Positions 33,867 through 41,683 of a stretch of 64,000 bases of DNA are shown in pieces. A program made the position numbers and the translations under genes. Every line of letters starts with the position of its first letter. Position 1 is the stretch's first letter. Source of the stretch: Marinobacter sp. SS21 (GTDB taxonomy: Bacteria; Pseudomonadota; Gammaproteobacteria; Pseudomonadales; Oleiphilaceae); assembly GCF_028369065.1 (NCBI RefSeq), contig NZ_JAQNDA010000002.1, positions 248,001 to 312,000 of the forward strand. Direction: 5' to 3'. The notes under the pieces are model-generated. The model was not told the DNA's origin, searched no databases, and worked only from the letters and a program-made list of their open reading frames with translations.

Positions 33867-34883
33867 GTGTATTGGAAAACCGATAACATAGACATACCGG
33901 ATTGGGACCGGGACTCGCTGCTACAGGCGATACCTTTGTTTGATCCGGAACTGCCAGCACCGCTGTGCGAGGAAGCGACCGCTTACTGCCGCTACTACGG
34001 TCTGGATCTGTGGGTCGAGCATCCGGAGATCGTCTACCAGCAAGGCTATCTGATGGCCGGAGGCCACAAGGTGGTGGCGCACCATTACCGTCAACCCGGG
34101 AGCGGCTCCAAGGGCACGGTGTTCATTATGCACGGCTATTTCGATCACATTGGCCTCTACAGCCAATTGATTGATCGTTGCCTGGGCGCCGGTTACGACG
34201 TGCTGGCCTATGATCAACCGGGGCATGGTCTGTCCAGCGGCACGCCGGCGGCCATCGGCAGTTTTATGGAGTATCAGACCGTGCTGTGCGATGTGATGGC
34301 ACGGCTGCGCAAGCGCGTTCCGGAACCCTGGTATGCGGTGGGGCAAAGCACGGGCGGTGCGATCCTGCTGGATTACCTGCTTTCAAACCACCACAGCGAA
34401 CGCACGTCGGAATTTCGGCGTGTGGTGTTGCTGGCGCCGTTGGTGCGGCCCATGGGGTGGTTGGGAGCGAAGCTGTTACACAGCCTGGTGCGGCCGTTCC
34501 TGAAACGGTGGCGTCGGATTTTCTCGGAAAACAGCGGCAACAGCCGATTTCTGAGGTTCCTGAGGGAACATGATCCGCTGCAGGCCAGGGCCGTGCATGT
34601 GGACTGGGTGTCGGCGCTCCGTCAGTGGGTGCCACACATTGAATCCTGCCGACCAATTCAATTTCCGGTCACAGTGGTACAGGGTGAAAAAGATTTAACC
34701 GTTGACTGGCAGCATAACTTGAGGATTATACGAAACAAGTTCTCGTCAGTTGAGGAAATACGGATTCCCGATGGTCGACACCATCTGGTGAATGAAGCAA
34801 AGGATCTGCAGGCGACAGTGTTCAACAGCATTATCGACACGTTTGATAATGTGGAACCGGGGCATTATTCGGAGGCCTGCTGA
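33867..34883 (+). CDS. Alpha/beta hydrolase, lysophospholipase-like
   Basis: This 338-residue protein matches the serine aminopeptidase/lysophospholipase-type hydrolases (Hydrolase_4): VFIMHGYFDHIGLYSQLIDRCLGAGYDVLAYDQPGHGLSSG, then the nucleophile motif V-G-Q-S-T-G-G-A. PVTVVQGEKDLTVDW holds the probable Asp and DGRHHLVNEA the probable His. It would act on monoacyl lipids or similar esters; this is inference. It starts with GTG at 33867 with a weak ribosome binding site. It is divergent from the esterase/SDR pair. Confidence 0.85.
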   Translation: MYWKTDNIDIPDWDRDSLLQAIPLFDPELPAPLCEEATAYCRYYGLDLWVEHPEIVYQQGYLMAGGHKVVAHHYRQPGSGSKGTVFIMHGYFDHIGLYSQLIDRCLGAGYDVLAYDQPGHGLSSGTPAAIGSFMEYQTVLCDVMARLRKRVPEPWYAVGQSTGGAILLDYLLSNHHSERTSEFRRVVLLAPLVRPMGWLGAKLLHSLVRPFLKRWRRIFSENSGNSRFLRFLREHDPLQARAVHVDWVSALRQWVPHIESCRPIQFPVTVVQGEKDLTVDWQHNLRIIRNKFSSVEEIRIPDGRHHLVNEAKDLQATVFNSIIDTFDNVEPGHYSEAC

Positions 34884-34922
34884 ATCATCAATTCTCACAA
34901 CATAACCAAAGTGCAGAGGTGT

Positions 34923-35582
34923 ATGGTGAAGAAAACAATACTGGCAGTCACAGTCGCAACAGTAGGGCTCGCGGGTTGCATGACCTATGACCCGTATACC
35001 GGTGAAGAAAAAGTGTCCAGTGCCACCAAAGGCAGCATCATCGGTGCCATCGGTGGTGCGGCGGTGGGCGCAGCCACCTCCAGCAAGAGCGACCGGGCCA
35101 AGGGCGCGCTTATCGGTGCCGCGGCCGGTGGGGCAGTTGGTGGCGGTATTGGCTACTACATGGACCGCCAGGAAGCGCAGTTGCGTCAGAAGCTGGAAGG
35201 TTCCGGCGTGCGGGTGGTCCGCAATGGCGACCAAATCGAGCTGATCATGCCTGGCAACATCACCTTTGACGTTAACCAGTCCACCATCAAGCCCAGCTTC
35301 ACTGGTGTGCTGGAGTCTGTTGCGCTGGTACTGAAAGAGTTTGACCAGACTGTGATCGGTATTGAAGGGCACACCGACAGCACCGGCTCCCAGAACTACA
35401 ATCAGTTGCTGAGCGAACGCCGTGCCGGGTCGGTCCGGGACTTCCTGCTGAACCAGGGCGTTCAGCCTGGCCGTACCCGTGCTGTGGGTTACGGTCCCCG
35501 TTACCCGATCGCCTCCAACGACACCGCTGCCGGTCGCGAGCAAAATCGCCGTGTTGAGCTGACGCTGGCCCCTATCCAGTAA
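34923..35582 (+). CDS. OmpA-family lipoprotein with glycine zipper (YiaD-like)
   Basis: This 219-residue protein has a lipoprotein signal peptide ending in V-G-L-A-G-C. A glycine-zipper segment follows (KGSIIGAIGGAAVGAAT, then GALIGAAAGGAVGGGIGYYMD), and then an OmpA/MotB peptidoglycan-binding domain with GIEGHTDSTGSQNYN and EQNRRVEL. The architecture is that of YiaD/OprL-like lipoproteins linking the outer membrane to the wall. The ATG at 34923 gives a proper signal peptide. An adjacent GTG is an alternative. A GC-rich hairpin follows at 35602. Confidence 0.9.
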   Translation: MVKKTILAVTVATVGLAGCMTYDPYTGEEKVSSATKGSIIGAIGGAAVGAATSSKSDRAKGALIGAAAGGAVGGGIGYYMDRQEAQLRQKLEGSGVRVVRNGDQIELIMPGNITFDVNQSTIKPSFTGVLESVALVLKEFDQTVIGIEGHTDSTGSQNYNQLLSERRAGSVRDFLLNQGVQPGRTRAVGYGPRYPIASNDTAAGREQNRRVELTLAPIQ

Positions 35583-35601
35583 TTGTCAGGCCAGAACCCG
35601 C

Positions 35602-35637
35602 AATCCCGCCGCCCCGAATAGGCGCGGCGGCGGGATT
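35602..35637. terminator. GC-rich hairpin between convergent genes
   Basis: AATCCCGCCGCC and GGCGGCGGGATT are perfect complements around a 12-base loop. There is no real U tract, so it could act as an attenuating or mRNA-end structure and not a classical terminator. Confidence 0.5.
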
Positions 35638-35659
35638 CATGCCCTTGTGTTGCGGGGCG

Positions 35660-35944
35660 TTAGTTGGTGTTGCTGGGCAACCACTCGTCGATACGATCCT
35701 TGAGATCCTGCAGCTTGTCTTCGCCGGTGTTGACGATCTTCTTGAGTTCTTCCCGTGATTGTTCAATCTGAGCTTCGAGCGCTTTGATCTTGCTGGCGAA
35801 TTCCCGTTCAATGCGAGCTTCGGCTTCGTCATCCTTGGCTTTGGCAATTTTTTCTTCGGATTCGGCGTAGAGCGCTTCAATCTGCTTGCTCCATTTTCCC
35901 GCCTGGGTTTCCAGTTTGTTGATGAGCGAGTCTTTGATCGTCAT
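35660..35944 (-). CDS. Coiled-coil protein, unknown function
   Basis: This 94-residue, highly charged protein consists almost wholly of heptad-like repeats (LINKLETQAGKWSKQIEALY, then EFASKIKALEAQIEQSREEL, then KLQDLKDRIDEWLP), predicting a long coiled coil. It has no signal peptide or membrane segment. I associate such small coiled-coil proteins with marine gammaproteobacteria but cannot name a family. It lies convergent to the YiaD-like gene. Confidence 0.75.
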   Translation of the reverse strand: MTIKDSLINKLETQAGKWSKQIEALYAESEEKIAKAKDDEAEARIEREFASKIKALEAQIEQSREELKKIVNTGEDKLQDLKDRIDEWLPSNTN

Positions 35945-36114
35945 AGCTGATGCTTCCCTGGTAATCGTGTATTCAATACCATGGTCGCTATTTAGGAGTT
36001 AGCAAGTTTTTGTCGGCAGGAAAGTTTTACAAATTGTTAAGGTGGCAACGGGCTTGTTGGGGGCGCCGTATATCACCGTGAACTCCCAAATTTAGCCGGT
36101 GGCTCCGTAGAAAA

Positions 36115-36210
36115 CCAGGATGCCGGTGAGCGAAATGAACCGCATTTAAGCCATTTCAGCGCAAACGACGAGAATGATGCGGTTCGGCTGGGCCTTTCGA
36201 AATCCTGCGA
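36115..36210. repeat. 95-bp palindromic repeat, degenerate copy
   Basis: The left arm AGGATGCCGGTGAGCGAAAT...GAACCGCAT and a right arm beginning AATGATGCGGTTCG correspond to the palindrome at 3269-3363. The distal half of the right arm has diverged, so the dyad is incomplete. Confidence 0.7.
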
Positions 36211-36264
36211 GTGCGCCTTAGTCAGTGGGTCGCGTCTATCTTTTGGGCGGGCTGCGATGAAACT

Positions 36265-36294
36265 AAAAAAGGCCTCGTGAACGAGGCCTTTTCA
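36265..36294 (-). terminator. Rho-independent terminator after serA
   Basis: Read leftward, AAGGCCTCGT and ACGAGGCCTT form a ten-base stem with a short loop, followed by a T run. It lies about 25 bases after the serA stop. Confidence 0.88.
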
Positions 36295-36316
36295 AAGTGT
36301 GCCAATCCGGATTGGA

Positions 36317-37546
36317 TCAGAACAGGACGCGGCAGCGAACGGTGCCCTTGACGGACTTCAGTTTCTCCAGCGCCAGTTCACTGTAGGCTTTGTCGACGTC
36401 GATAACGACATAGCCGATCTCTTCCTTGGTCTGCAGGTACTGACCGCAGATGTTGATGCCGTTTTCCGAGAATACCTGGTTGATCTCGGACATCACGCCC
36501 GGCACGTTCTCGTGGATGTGCAGCAGGCGGTGTTGGTTTGGATGGGAGGGCAGGGCCACTTCCGGGAAGTTGACGGACGACACTGAGGTGCCGTTGTCGC
36601 TGTACATGGACAGCTTTTCGGCCACTTCACGGCCAATGTTCTCCTGCGCTTCCATGGTGGAGCCGCCTACGTGCGGAGTCAGGATCACATTGTCGAATTC
36701 CCGCAGCGGTGACACGAACTCCTCATCGTTGGACTTCGGCTCCACCGGGAATACGTCCACGGCGGCACCCAGCAACTTGCCGCTGCGGACGGCTTCGGCC
36801 AGCGCGTCGATGTCGACCACGGTGCCCCGGGAGGCGTTCATCAGGATGCTGCCGGGCTTCATCTGGGCAAACTGTTCGGCGCCAAACATGTACTTGGTGG
36901 CCGGCGTTTCAGGAACGTGCAGGCTGACCACGTCAGAGATGTTGAGCAGCTCGTGCAGGGTGCCAACCTGAGTGGCGTTGCCGAGCGGTAACTTGGACAC
37001 AACGTCGTAGAAGAACACGTCCATGCCCAGGGCTTCCGCCAGTACACTGAACTGGGTGCCAATACTGCCGTAGCCGATGATGCCCAGCTTCTTGCCGCGA
37101 ATTTCGTAGCTATTTTTGGCGGATTTGATCCACTCGCCACGGTGCGCCTTGGCGCTCTTCTCGGGAATGCCGCGCAGCAGCAGGATGGCTTGAGCCAAGA
37201 CCAGTTCGGCCACGCTGCGGGTGTTGGAGAAGGGCGCGTTAAAGACGGCGATGCCAAGCCGGGTGGCGGCTTTCAAATCGACCTGGTTGGTGCCGATACA
37301 GAAGCAGCCGACCGCCACCAGCTTCTTGGCGGCTTCAAATACCCGTTCAGTCAGCTGGGTTCTCGAGCGGATACCCACGAAATGAGCGTCGGCGATCTTC
37401 TCGATCAGATCGTCCTCGGCCAGCGAGTGGGTCAGATACTCAATGTTCGTGTAGCCTGCGGCATTGAGGGTATCAATAGCGGATTGATGCACGCCTTCCA
37501 GCAGCAGGATCCGGATTTTGCTCTTTTCGAGAGACGTATTTGACAT
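36317..37546 (-). CDS. serA: D-3-phosphoglycerate dehydrogenase
   Basis: This 409-residue enzyme catalyses the first step of serine synthesis, oxidising 3-phosphoglycerate with NAD+. The NAD fold has G-Y-G-S-I-G-T-Q near residue 157. The catalytic region includes NASRGTVVDIDAL and LTPHVGGSTMEAQENIG. A C-terminal ACT domain (LLHIHENVPGVMSEINQVFSENGINI) is the usual serine feedback site. Length equals E. coli SerA (410). It is divergent from a D-2-hydroxyglutarate dehydrogenase gene, the partner that recycles 2-hydroxyglutarate made when SerA reduces 2-oxoglutarate. Confidence 0.97.
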   Translation of the reverse strand: MSNTSLEKSKIRILLLEGVHQSAIDTLNAAGYTNIEYLTHSLAEDDLIEKIADAHFVGIRSRTQLTERVFEAAKKLVAVGCFCIGTNQVDLKAATRLGIAVFNAPFSNTRSVAELVLAQAILLLRGIPEKSAKAHRGEWIKSAKNSYEIRGKKLGIIGYGSIGTQFSVLAEALGMDVFFYDVVSKLPLGNATQVGTLHELLNISDVVSLHVPETPATKYMFGAEQFAQMKPGSILMNASRGTVVDIDALAEAVRSGKLLGAAVDVFPVEPKSNDEEFVSPLREFDNVILTPHVGGSTMEAQENIGREVAEKLSMYSDNGTSVSSVNFPEVALPSHPNQHRLLHIHENVPGVMSEINQVFSENGINICGQYLQTKEEIGYVVIDVDKAYSELALEKLKSVKGTVRCRVLF

Positions 37547-37746
37547 GGGCTTGCTTCCAGACCTTTCGTCGCGTCGTATGACTGTAATGTCACCTGTGAG
37601 ACCCCGCGGAACCGCCGCCAGCGGCCAGGCTCACAGAACAGGGGCGGTATGATACCATAAACGCAGATTTTCACAGCGCGTCAGATCGCATGGATCAATT
37701 CATCCCGCTGACGGCCCGCCTAACCCAGAATGAGACCGGAAACTGC

Positions 37747-39138
37747 ATGAATCCCGAACAGATCATTGCCACTTTGAAGACCCTGGTGGACGATGGCAAA
37801 GTCCTGACCGATCCCGCTGACCTCGAAAATTACGGTAAAGACTGGACCAAGATTTACCCCCCTAAGCCGCTGGCCATTGTGTTCCCCAAATCCACCGAGC
37901 AGGTGCAGGCCCTGGTTCGGTTTGCCAATGACGCCGGGGTAGCTTTGGTGCCCTCTGGCGGTCGGACTGGCTTGAGTGCGGGAGCCGTGGCCGCTCATGG
38001 CGAAGTGGTGGTGGCGTTCGATTACATGAATCAGGTTCTCGATTTCAGCGCCAGCGACCGAACTGTGCGTTGTCAGGCCGGGGTGATTACCGAGCAGCTT
38101 CAGGATTTTGCGGAGGAGAATGGCCTCTACTACCCGGTCGATTTCGCGTCTGCCGGCTCCAGCCAGTTGGGTGGCAACCTGTCCACCAACGCCGGCGGCA
38201 TCAAGGTCATTCGCTACGGCATGAGCCGGGATTGGGTGGCTGGGCTGACGGTAGTGACCGGTAAGGGCGATATCCTGGAACTCAACAAGGATCTGGAGAA
38301 GAACAACACCGGGTACGATCTGCGTCACCTGTTCATCGGCGCCGAAGGTACCCTGGGCTTTATCACCGAAGCCACCATGAAGCTGACCCGCAAGCCCGAC
38401 AATCTCACTGTGCTGGTGCTGGGGCTGAACGATCTGACCAACACCATGGATGTGCTGCAGACATTCCAGAACAGCATTGATTTAACCGCTTACGAATTCT
38501 TCTCCCATCAGGCCATGCAGCACGTGCTGGCCCATGGCCAGGTGCAGGCTCCGTTCGAGACCGAGGCACCGTATTACGCATTGCTGGAATTCGAAGCAGT
38601 GTCCGATCAGGTGATGGACGAAGCCATGCGCCTGTTCGAGCAGTGCGTGGAAAACGGCTGGGTGCTGGATGGTGTCATCAGCCAGAGCGAAACCCAGGCC
38701 AAGAATCTGTGGATGCTGAGGGAAGGGATTTCCGAATCCATTGCGCCCCGCACCCCCTACAAGAACGATATTTCCGTGGTTGTCTCCAAGGTGCCGGAGT
38801 TCCTCAACGAGATCGATGCGGTGGTGACCGAGCATTATCCGGACTTCGAGATCATCTGGTTCGGCCACATTGGTGATGGCAACCTGCATCTGAACATCCT
38901 GAAGCCGGAAGGGCTGGCGAAAGAAGTGTTTTTCGAGAAGTGCCAGCAGGTCAACAAGTGGGTGTTTGAAATCGTCGAACGCCACCAGGGTAGTGTATCC
39001 GCCGAACACGGTGTCGGCATGACCAAGAAGCCCTACCTGCACTACACTCGCAGCGAGGCGGAAATCGCCTATTTGCGCGGTATCAAGCAGGTGTTCGACC
39101 CCAATGGCGTGATGAACCCAGGCAAGCTCTTCGACTGA
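37747..39138 (+). CDS. FAD-dependent D-2-hydroxyglutarate dehydrogenase
   Basis: This 463-residue flavoprotein belongs to the VAO/GlcD family: FAD-binding part with VPSGGRTGLSAGAVA, DFASAGSSQLGGNLSTNAGGIKVIRYG and HLFIGAEGTLGFITEATMKL, and a C-terminal FAD-oxidase domain with WFGHIGDGNLHLNIL and the metal/FAD-near SAEHGVGMTKKPYL. GlcD-like glycolate or D-lactate oxidases share these features. The head-to-head position with serA matches the arrangement in Pseudomonas, where D2HGDH pulls the SerA reaction forward and passes electrons to the respiratory chain. The ATG at 37747 is the start that aligns with the family; the frame upstream is open but unrelated. Confidence 0.88.
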   Translation: MNPEQIIATLKTLVDDGKVLTDPADLENYGKDWTKIYPPKPLAIVFPKSTEQVQALVRFANDAGVALVPSGGRTGLSAGAVAAHGEVVVAFDYMNQVLDFSASDRTVRCQAGVITEQLQDFAEENGLYYPVDFASAGSSQLGGNLSTNAGGIKVIRYGMSRDWVAGLTVVTGKGDILELNKDLEKNNTGYDLRHLFIGAEGTLGFITEATMKLTRKPDNLTVLVLGLNDLTNTMDVLQTFQNSIDLTAYEFFSHQAMQHVLAHGQVQAPFETEAPYYALLEFEAVSDQVMDEAMRLFEQCVENGWVLDGVISQSETQAKNLWMLREGISESIAPRTPYKNDISVVVSKVPEFLNEIDAVVTEHYPDFEIIWFGHIGDGNLHLNILKPEGLAKEVFFEKCQQVNKWVFEIVERHQGSVSAEHGVGMTKKPYLHYTRSEAEIAYLRGIKQVFDPNGVMNPGKLFD

Positions 39139-39821
39139 TGAAGCAACACATCGTTGTCCTGACCGGTGCTGGCATCAGTGCCGAGAGTGGCCTATCCACC
39201 TTCCGCGACAACGGCGGGCTGTGGGAGGAACACAGCGTCTACGATGTGGCTACACCCGAAGCCTTTGCACGCAACCCGGAACTGGTGTTGCGCTTCTACA
39301 ATGATCGCCGCCGGCAGCTGGAAGGTGCACAGCCCAACCGGGCCCACCGGTTGCTGGCGCAACTGGAGGCGGCTTATCGAGTCTCCATCATCACCCAGAA
39401 TGTCGACGACCTGCACGAACGGGCCGGCTCCAGTGAGGTGATCCACCTGCACGGCGAACTCACCAAGGCTCGCAGTACCCGTTATCCGGAGGACGTCTAC
39501 GACATCGGCTACCAGCCCATCCAGCTGGGGGATACCTGTGAGCACGGCAGTCAGCTGCGCCCGCATATTGTGTGGTTTGGCGAGTTGGTGCCGATGATCG
39601 AGGTGGCGGCGGATGTGGCTCGTACCGCCGATCAACTGCTGATCGTGGGTACCTCGTTGCAGGTCTATCCCGCAGCCGGATTGGTCCATGAGGTGGACTT
39701 CGACGTGCCGGTGACGGTGATTGACCCAGGCGAACCGGCCAGCGTGTCCCGGGCGCGGGTCATCCGTAAGGGAGCCTGCGACGGGGTGGCGGAGTGGGTG
39801 GCCGGTCTTGGTAGGTTTTAG
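39138..39821 (+). CDS. Sirtuin (NAD-dependent protein deacylase, CobB-like) without zinc cysteines
   Basis: This 227-residue Sir2-family enzyme removes acyl groups from lysines using NAD+. NAD-binding G-A-G-I-S (residues 10-14), T-Q-N-V-D-D (86-91) and the catalytic His in H-L-H-G-E (105) are present. Y54 and R57 correspond to the pair in class III sirtuins that recognises succinyl/malonyl lysine. Unlike E. coli CobB, the segment after the catalytic His has only one Cys (134) and lacks the four zinc ligands. It overlaps the upstream dehydrogenase gene by one base (ATGA-type junction), so the two are probably cotranscribed. Confidence 0.9.
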   Translation: MKQHIVVLTGAGISAESGLSTFRDNGGLWEEHSVYDVATPEAFARNPELVLRFYNDRRRQLEGAQPNRAHRLLAQLEAAYRVSIITQNVDDLHERAGSSEVIHLHGELTKARSTRYPEDVYDIGYQPIQLGDTCEHGSQLRPHIVWFGELVPMIEVAADVARTADQLLIVGTSLQVYPAAGLVHEVDFDVPVTVIDPGEPASVSRARVIRKGACDGVAEWVAGLGRF

Positions 39822-39839
39822 ACGTTGATGGAAGCCCTC

Positions 39840-39936
39840 GGGAGGGGGAGCCATGCTCCACCGCATTGAAGGTACGTCCTGTACCTGCAATGCTACCGGG
39901 GCATCCATGCCCCTGCTCCGCAAGGCTCCCCCTCCC
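39840..39936. repeat. Structured three-way-junction element A
   Basis: A perfect 13-bp outer stem (GGGAGGGGGAGCC at 39840-39852 with GGCTCCCCCTCCC at 39924-39936) encloses two hairpins. The first is AGGTAC-GTCCT-GTACCT (39870-39886), extended by GCATTG/CAATGC. The second is GGGGCAT-CC-ATGCCCC (39898-39913), followed by TGCTCC. The reverse complement of element B (40122-40216) has the same order, loops and TGCTCC but different stem sequences. Confidence 0.85.
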
Positions 39937-39973
39937 AGGGCCCCGACTGCATGCGGGCCTGAAACCGGCAGGT

Positions 39974-40008
39974 CATGTAGGATGCTGGTGAGCAACGCGA
40001 ACCGCATA
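39974..40008. repeat. 95-bp palindromic repeat, left-arm copy
   Basis: TGTAGGATGCTGGTGAGCAA then CGCGAACCGCATAAA corresponds to the left arm of the palindrome at 3269. No matching right arm is found. It lies between structured elements A and B. Confidence 0.7.
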
Positions 40009-40121
40009 AATTATTGTGCCGGTATTGACGAACTGTGGTGAAGACCATCGTGAGGGGCAGCGTTCAGGCCTGCAACAGACCCTGTGACGAACCTACGATA
40101 TCTCTGGAGTCGATGAGTGGA

Positions 40122-40216
40122 CGGTGGTGGGGCTTCTGGAGCAGCGGCATGGATGCCGCGGTCTCCGATAGGTACAGGACGTACCTTTGAGGAGAGCGGA
40201 GGAAGCCCCACCACCG
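40122..40216. repeat. Structured three-way-junction element B (inverted relative to A)
   Basis: A perfect 15-bp outer stem (CGGTGGTGGGGCTTC at 40122-40136 with GAAGCCCCACCACCG at 40202-40216) encloses GCGGCAT-GG-ATGCCGC (40144-40159) and AGGTAC-AGGAC-GTACCT (40170-40186), the latter flanked by TCTCC/GGAGA. Reverse-complemented, it matches element A in order and in loop sequence. Confidence 0.85.
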
Positions 40217-40249
40217 GCCACATCCACAAAACCCTCAGGCTGGGCGCGA

Positions 40250-41560
40250 TCAGCCAGCGCCCTCCAAATACTTCTCCAACTCCGACCGAAACGCCGCCTG
40301 TACCCCCAGCCGCTTCAGCATCCAGTAATGCCCGGCAATCATCCGGTCAATGAAGATGCTCTCCACCGGCGGCCGGAAATAGTCCAGATACTTGAACACC
40401 GTGCTGGTCTTGGCGGCAACGTCCTTGTGGATGTTCGATTCCGCAAAATCGTAGGGACCCTGGCTGTCAAAGGGGCGAATCAGAATGTCCCGCCACATGG
40501 CATAGTAGGCCTCGTCGATGGCCGGCTTGGATTCCACCCGGGCGCCCAGGTCGATTAGGTGGCGGTCCAGCGCCTGGTAGTCTTCGTGCAGGGCGGCAAC
40601 CAGCGCCTTGCGATAGGACTCGACGATCTCGGGTTTGAGCTTCTTCACGCAACCGAAATCGTACAGGATGATGGTGCCATCGGGCCGATAGGCGAAGTTA
40701 CCGGCATGGGGATCGCCGTGGATGCACTGGAACCGGAACAGCTGGTCCGCCATGGTGGTGAAGATCCGATGCCCGATGTCGTTGATGGTCTCCTGGCCGT
40801 ATCGTTCCGGCGTCACCTCGCTGACATGATCGCCTTCCACCAATTCCAGGGTCAGTACCCGACGGCGGGAGTGACTGTCGAGCACCTCGGGGATAATGAC
40901 CCAGGGATCTTTCTCATGGAATTCCCGAAACAGGCGAATGTTGCGGGCTTCGTTGTCGTAGTCCAGCTCTTCCTTCAGGCGCTCGCGAATCTCGGCAAAC
41001 AGCTGATCGACGCTTTCTTTTGGCATCTTCAGCAAACCGCCGAGCTTGAGGGCAAGCCGCAGCTGCTTGAGGTCGGAATCGCAGGATTCATCCACGCCCG
41101 GGTACTGCACCTTCACGATGACATCGCGGCCATCGTGCAGGCGGGCCCGGTGAACCTGGCCGATGGAGGCGGCAGCATAGGGCGTCTCCTGCAGGTACTC
41201 GAATAGCTCGCCCGCCGGTTTTCCGAGTTCGGATTCAATCTGCCCGACGATGACCTCAAAGGGCATGGGCGGGGCTTCTTTCTGGAGCCGCTGCAGGGCG
41301 TCGGAGAATTCCTTGGGCAGGAAGTCCTGGGTTTGGGAGGCAATCTGGCCAACTTTCATCACCGCTCCCTTCATTTCCCCCAGGGTATTGGCGATCTGAT
41401 CCGCCATCCGGCTATAGCCTTCGCTGCGAGCCTGTTCATCCAGTTCACCGGAAAACAGCCGGCGGGCCCGCTGGCCGGCGTATTGTCCGGCAACAGAGGC
41501 AGTCATGCCCGCCAATTTAAAGAAGCGTCCGCTGCGGGACGTAACCGGTTTTTTGGCCAT
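40250..41560 (-). CDS. UbiB/ABC1-family kinase-like protein
   Basis: This 436-residue protein belongs to the atypical kinase family UbiB/ADCK/ABC1. It has the K-x-G-Q motif (KVGQIASQ, about residues 68-75), the Ala-rich loop AAASIGQVHRA, the catalytic-loop HGDPHAGNF and the metal-binding Y-D-F-G. Members bind ATP and support ubiquinone or lipid homeostasis. It is not beside ubi genes, so a ubiquinone role is not shown; this lineage (shorter, no C-terminal membrane helices) is likely a paralogue. Three 18-bp repeats lie just upstream of the start. Confidence 0.9.
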   Translation of the reverse strand: MAKKPVTSRSGRFFKLAGMTASVAGQYAGQRARRLFSGELDEQARSEGYSRMADQIANTLGEMKGAVMKVGQIASQTQDFLPKEFSDALQRLQKEAPPMPFEVIVGQIESELGKPAGELFEYLQETPYAAASIGQVHRARLHDGRDVIVKVQYPGVDESCDSDLKQLRLALKLGGLLKMPKESVDQLFAEIRERLKEELDYDNEARNIRLFREFHEKDPWVIIPEVLDSHSRRRVLTLELVEGDHVSEVTPERYGQETINDIGHRIFTTMADQLFRFQCIHGDPHAGNFAYRPDGTIILYDFGCVKKLKPEIVESYRKALVAALHEDYQALDRHLIDLGARVESKPAIDEAYYAMWRDILIRPFDSQGPYDFAESNIHKDVAAKTSTVFKYLDYFRPPVESIFIDRMIAGHYWMLKRLGVQAAFRSELEKYLEGAG

Positions 41561-41591
41561 GGTTGCTAAGGGTGTCCTGACTGATTGGCTG

Positions 41592-41645
41592 GAAACTACC
41601 AGTTTGTTTGAAACTACCGGTTTGTTTGAAACTACAAGTTGTTGG
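41592..41645. repeat. Three tandem copies of an 18-bp unit upstream of the ubiB-like gene
   Basis: GAAACTACCAGTTTGTTT at 41592, GAAACTACCGGTTTGTTT at 41610 and GAAACTACAAGTTGTTGG at 41628. The first two differ at one position; the third is more diverged. The array starts about 30 bases upstream of the ubiB-like start codon. Confidence 0.8.
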
Positions 41646-41683
41646 AATCTAAAATCTAATTGGAAACAACAGGGCGACAGATA

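Larger units (their letters stand above)
35945..36316. other. 372-base intergenic region
   Basis: The region holds a degenerate copy of the 95-bp palindrome (36115-36210) and the serA terminator (36265-36294). No gene is seen. Confidence 0.5.
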
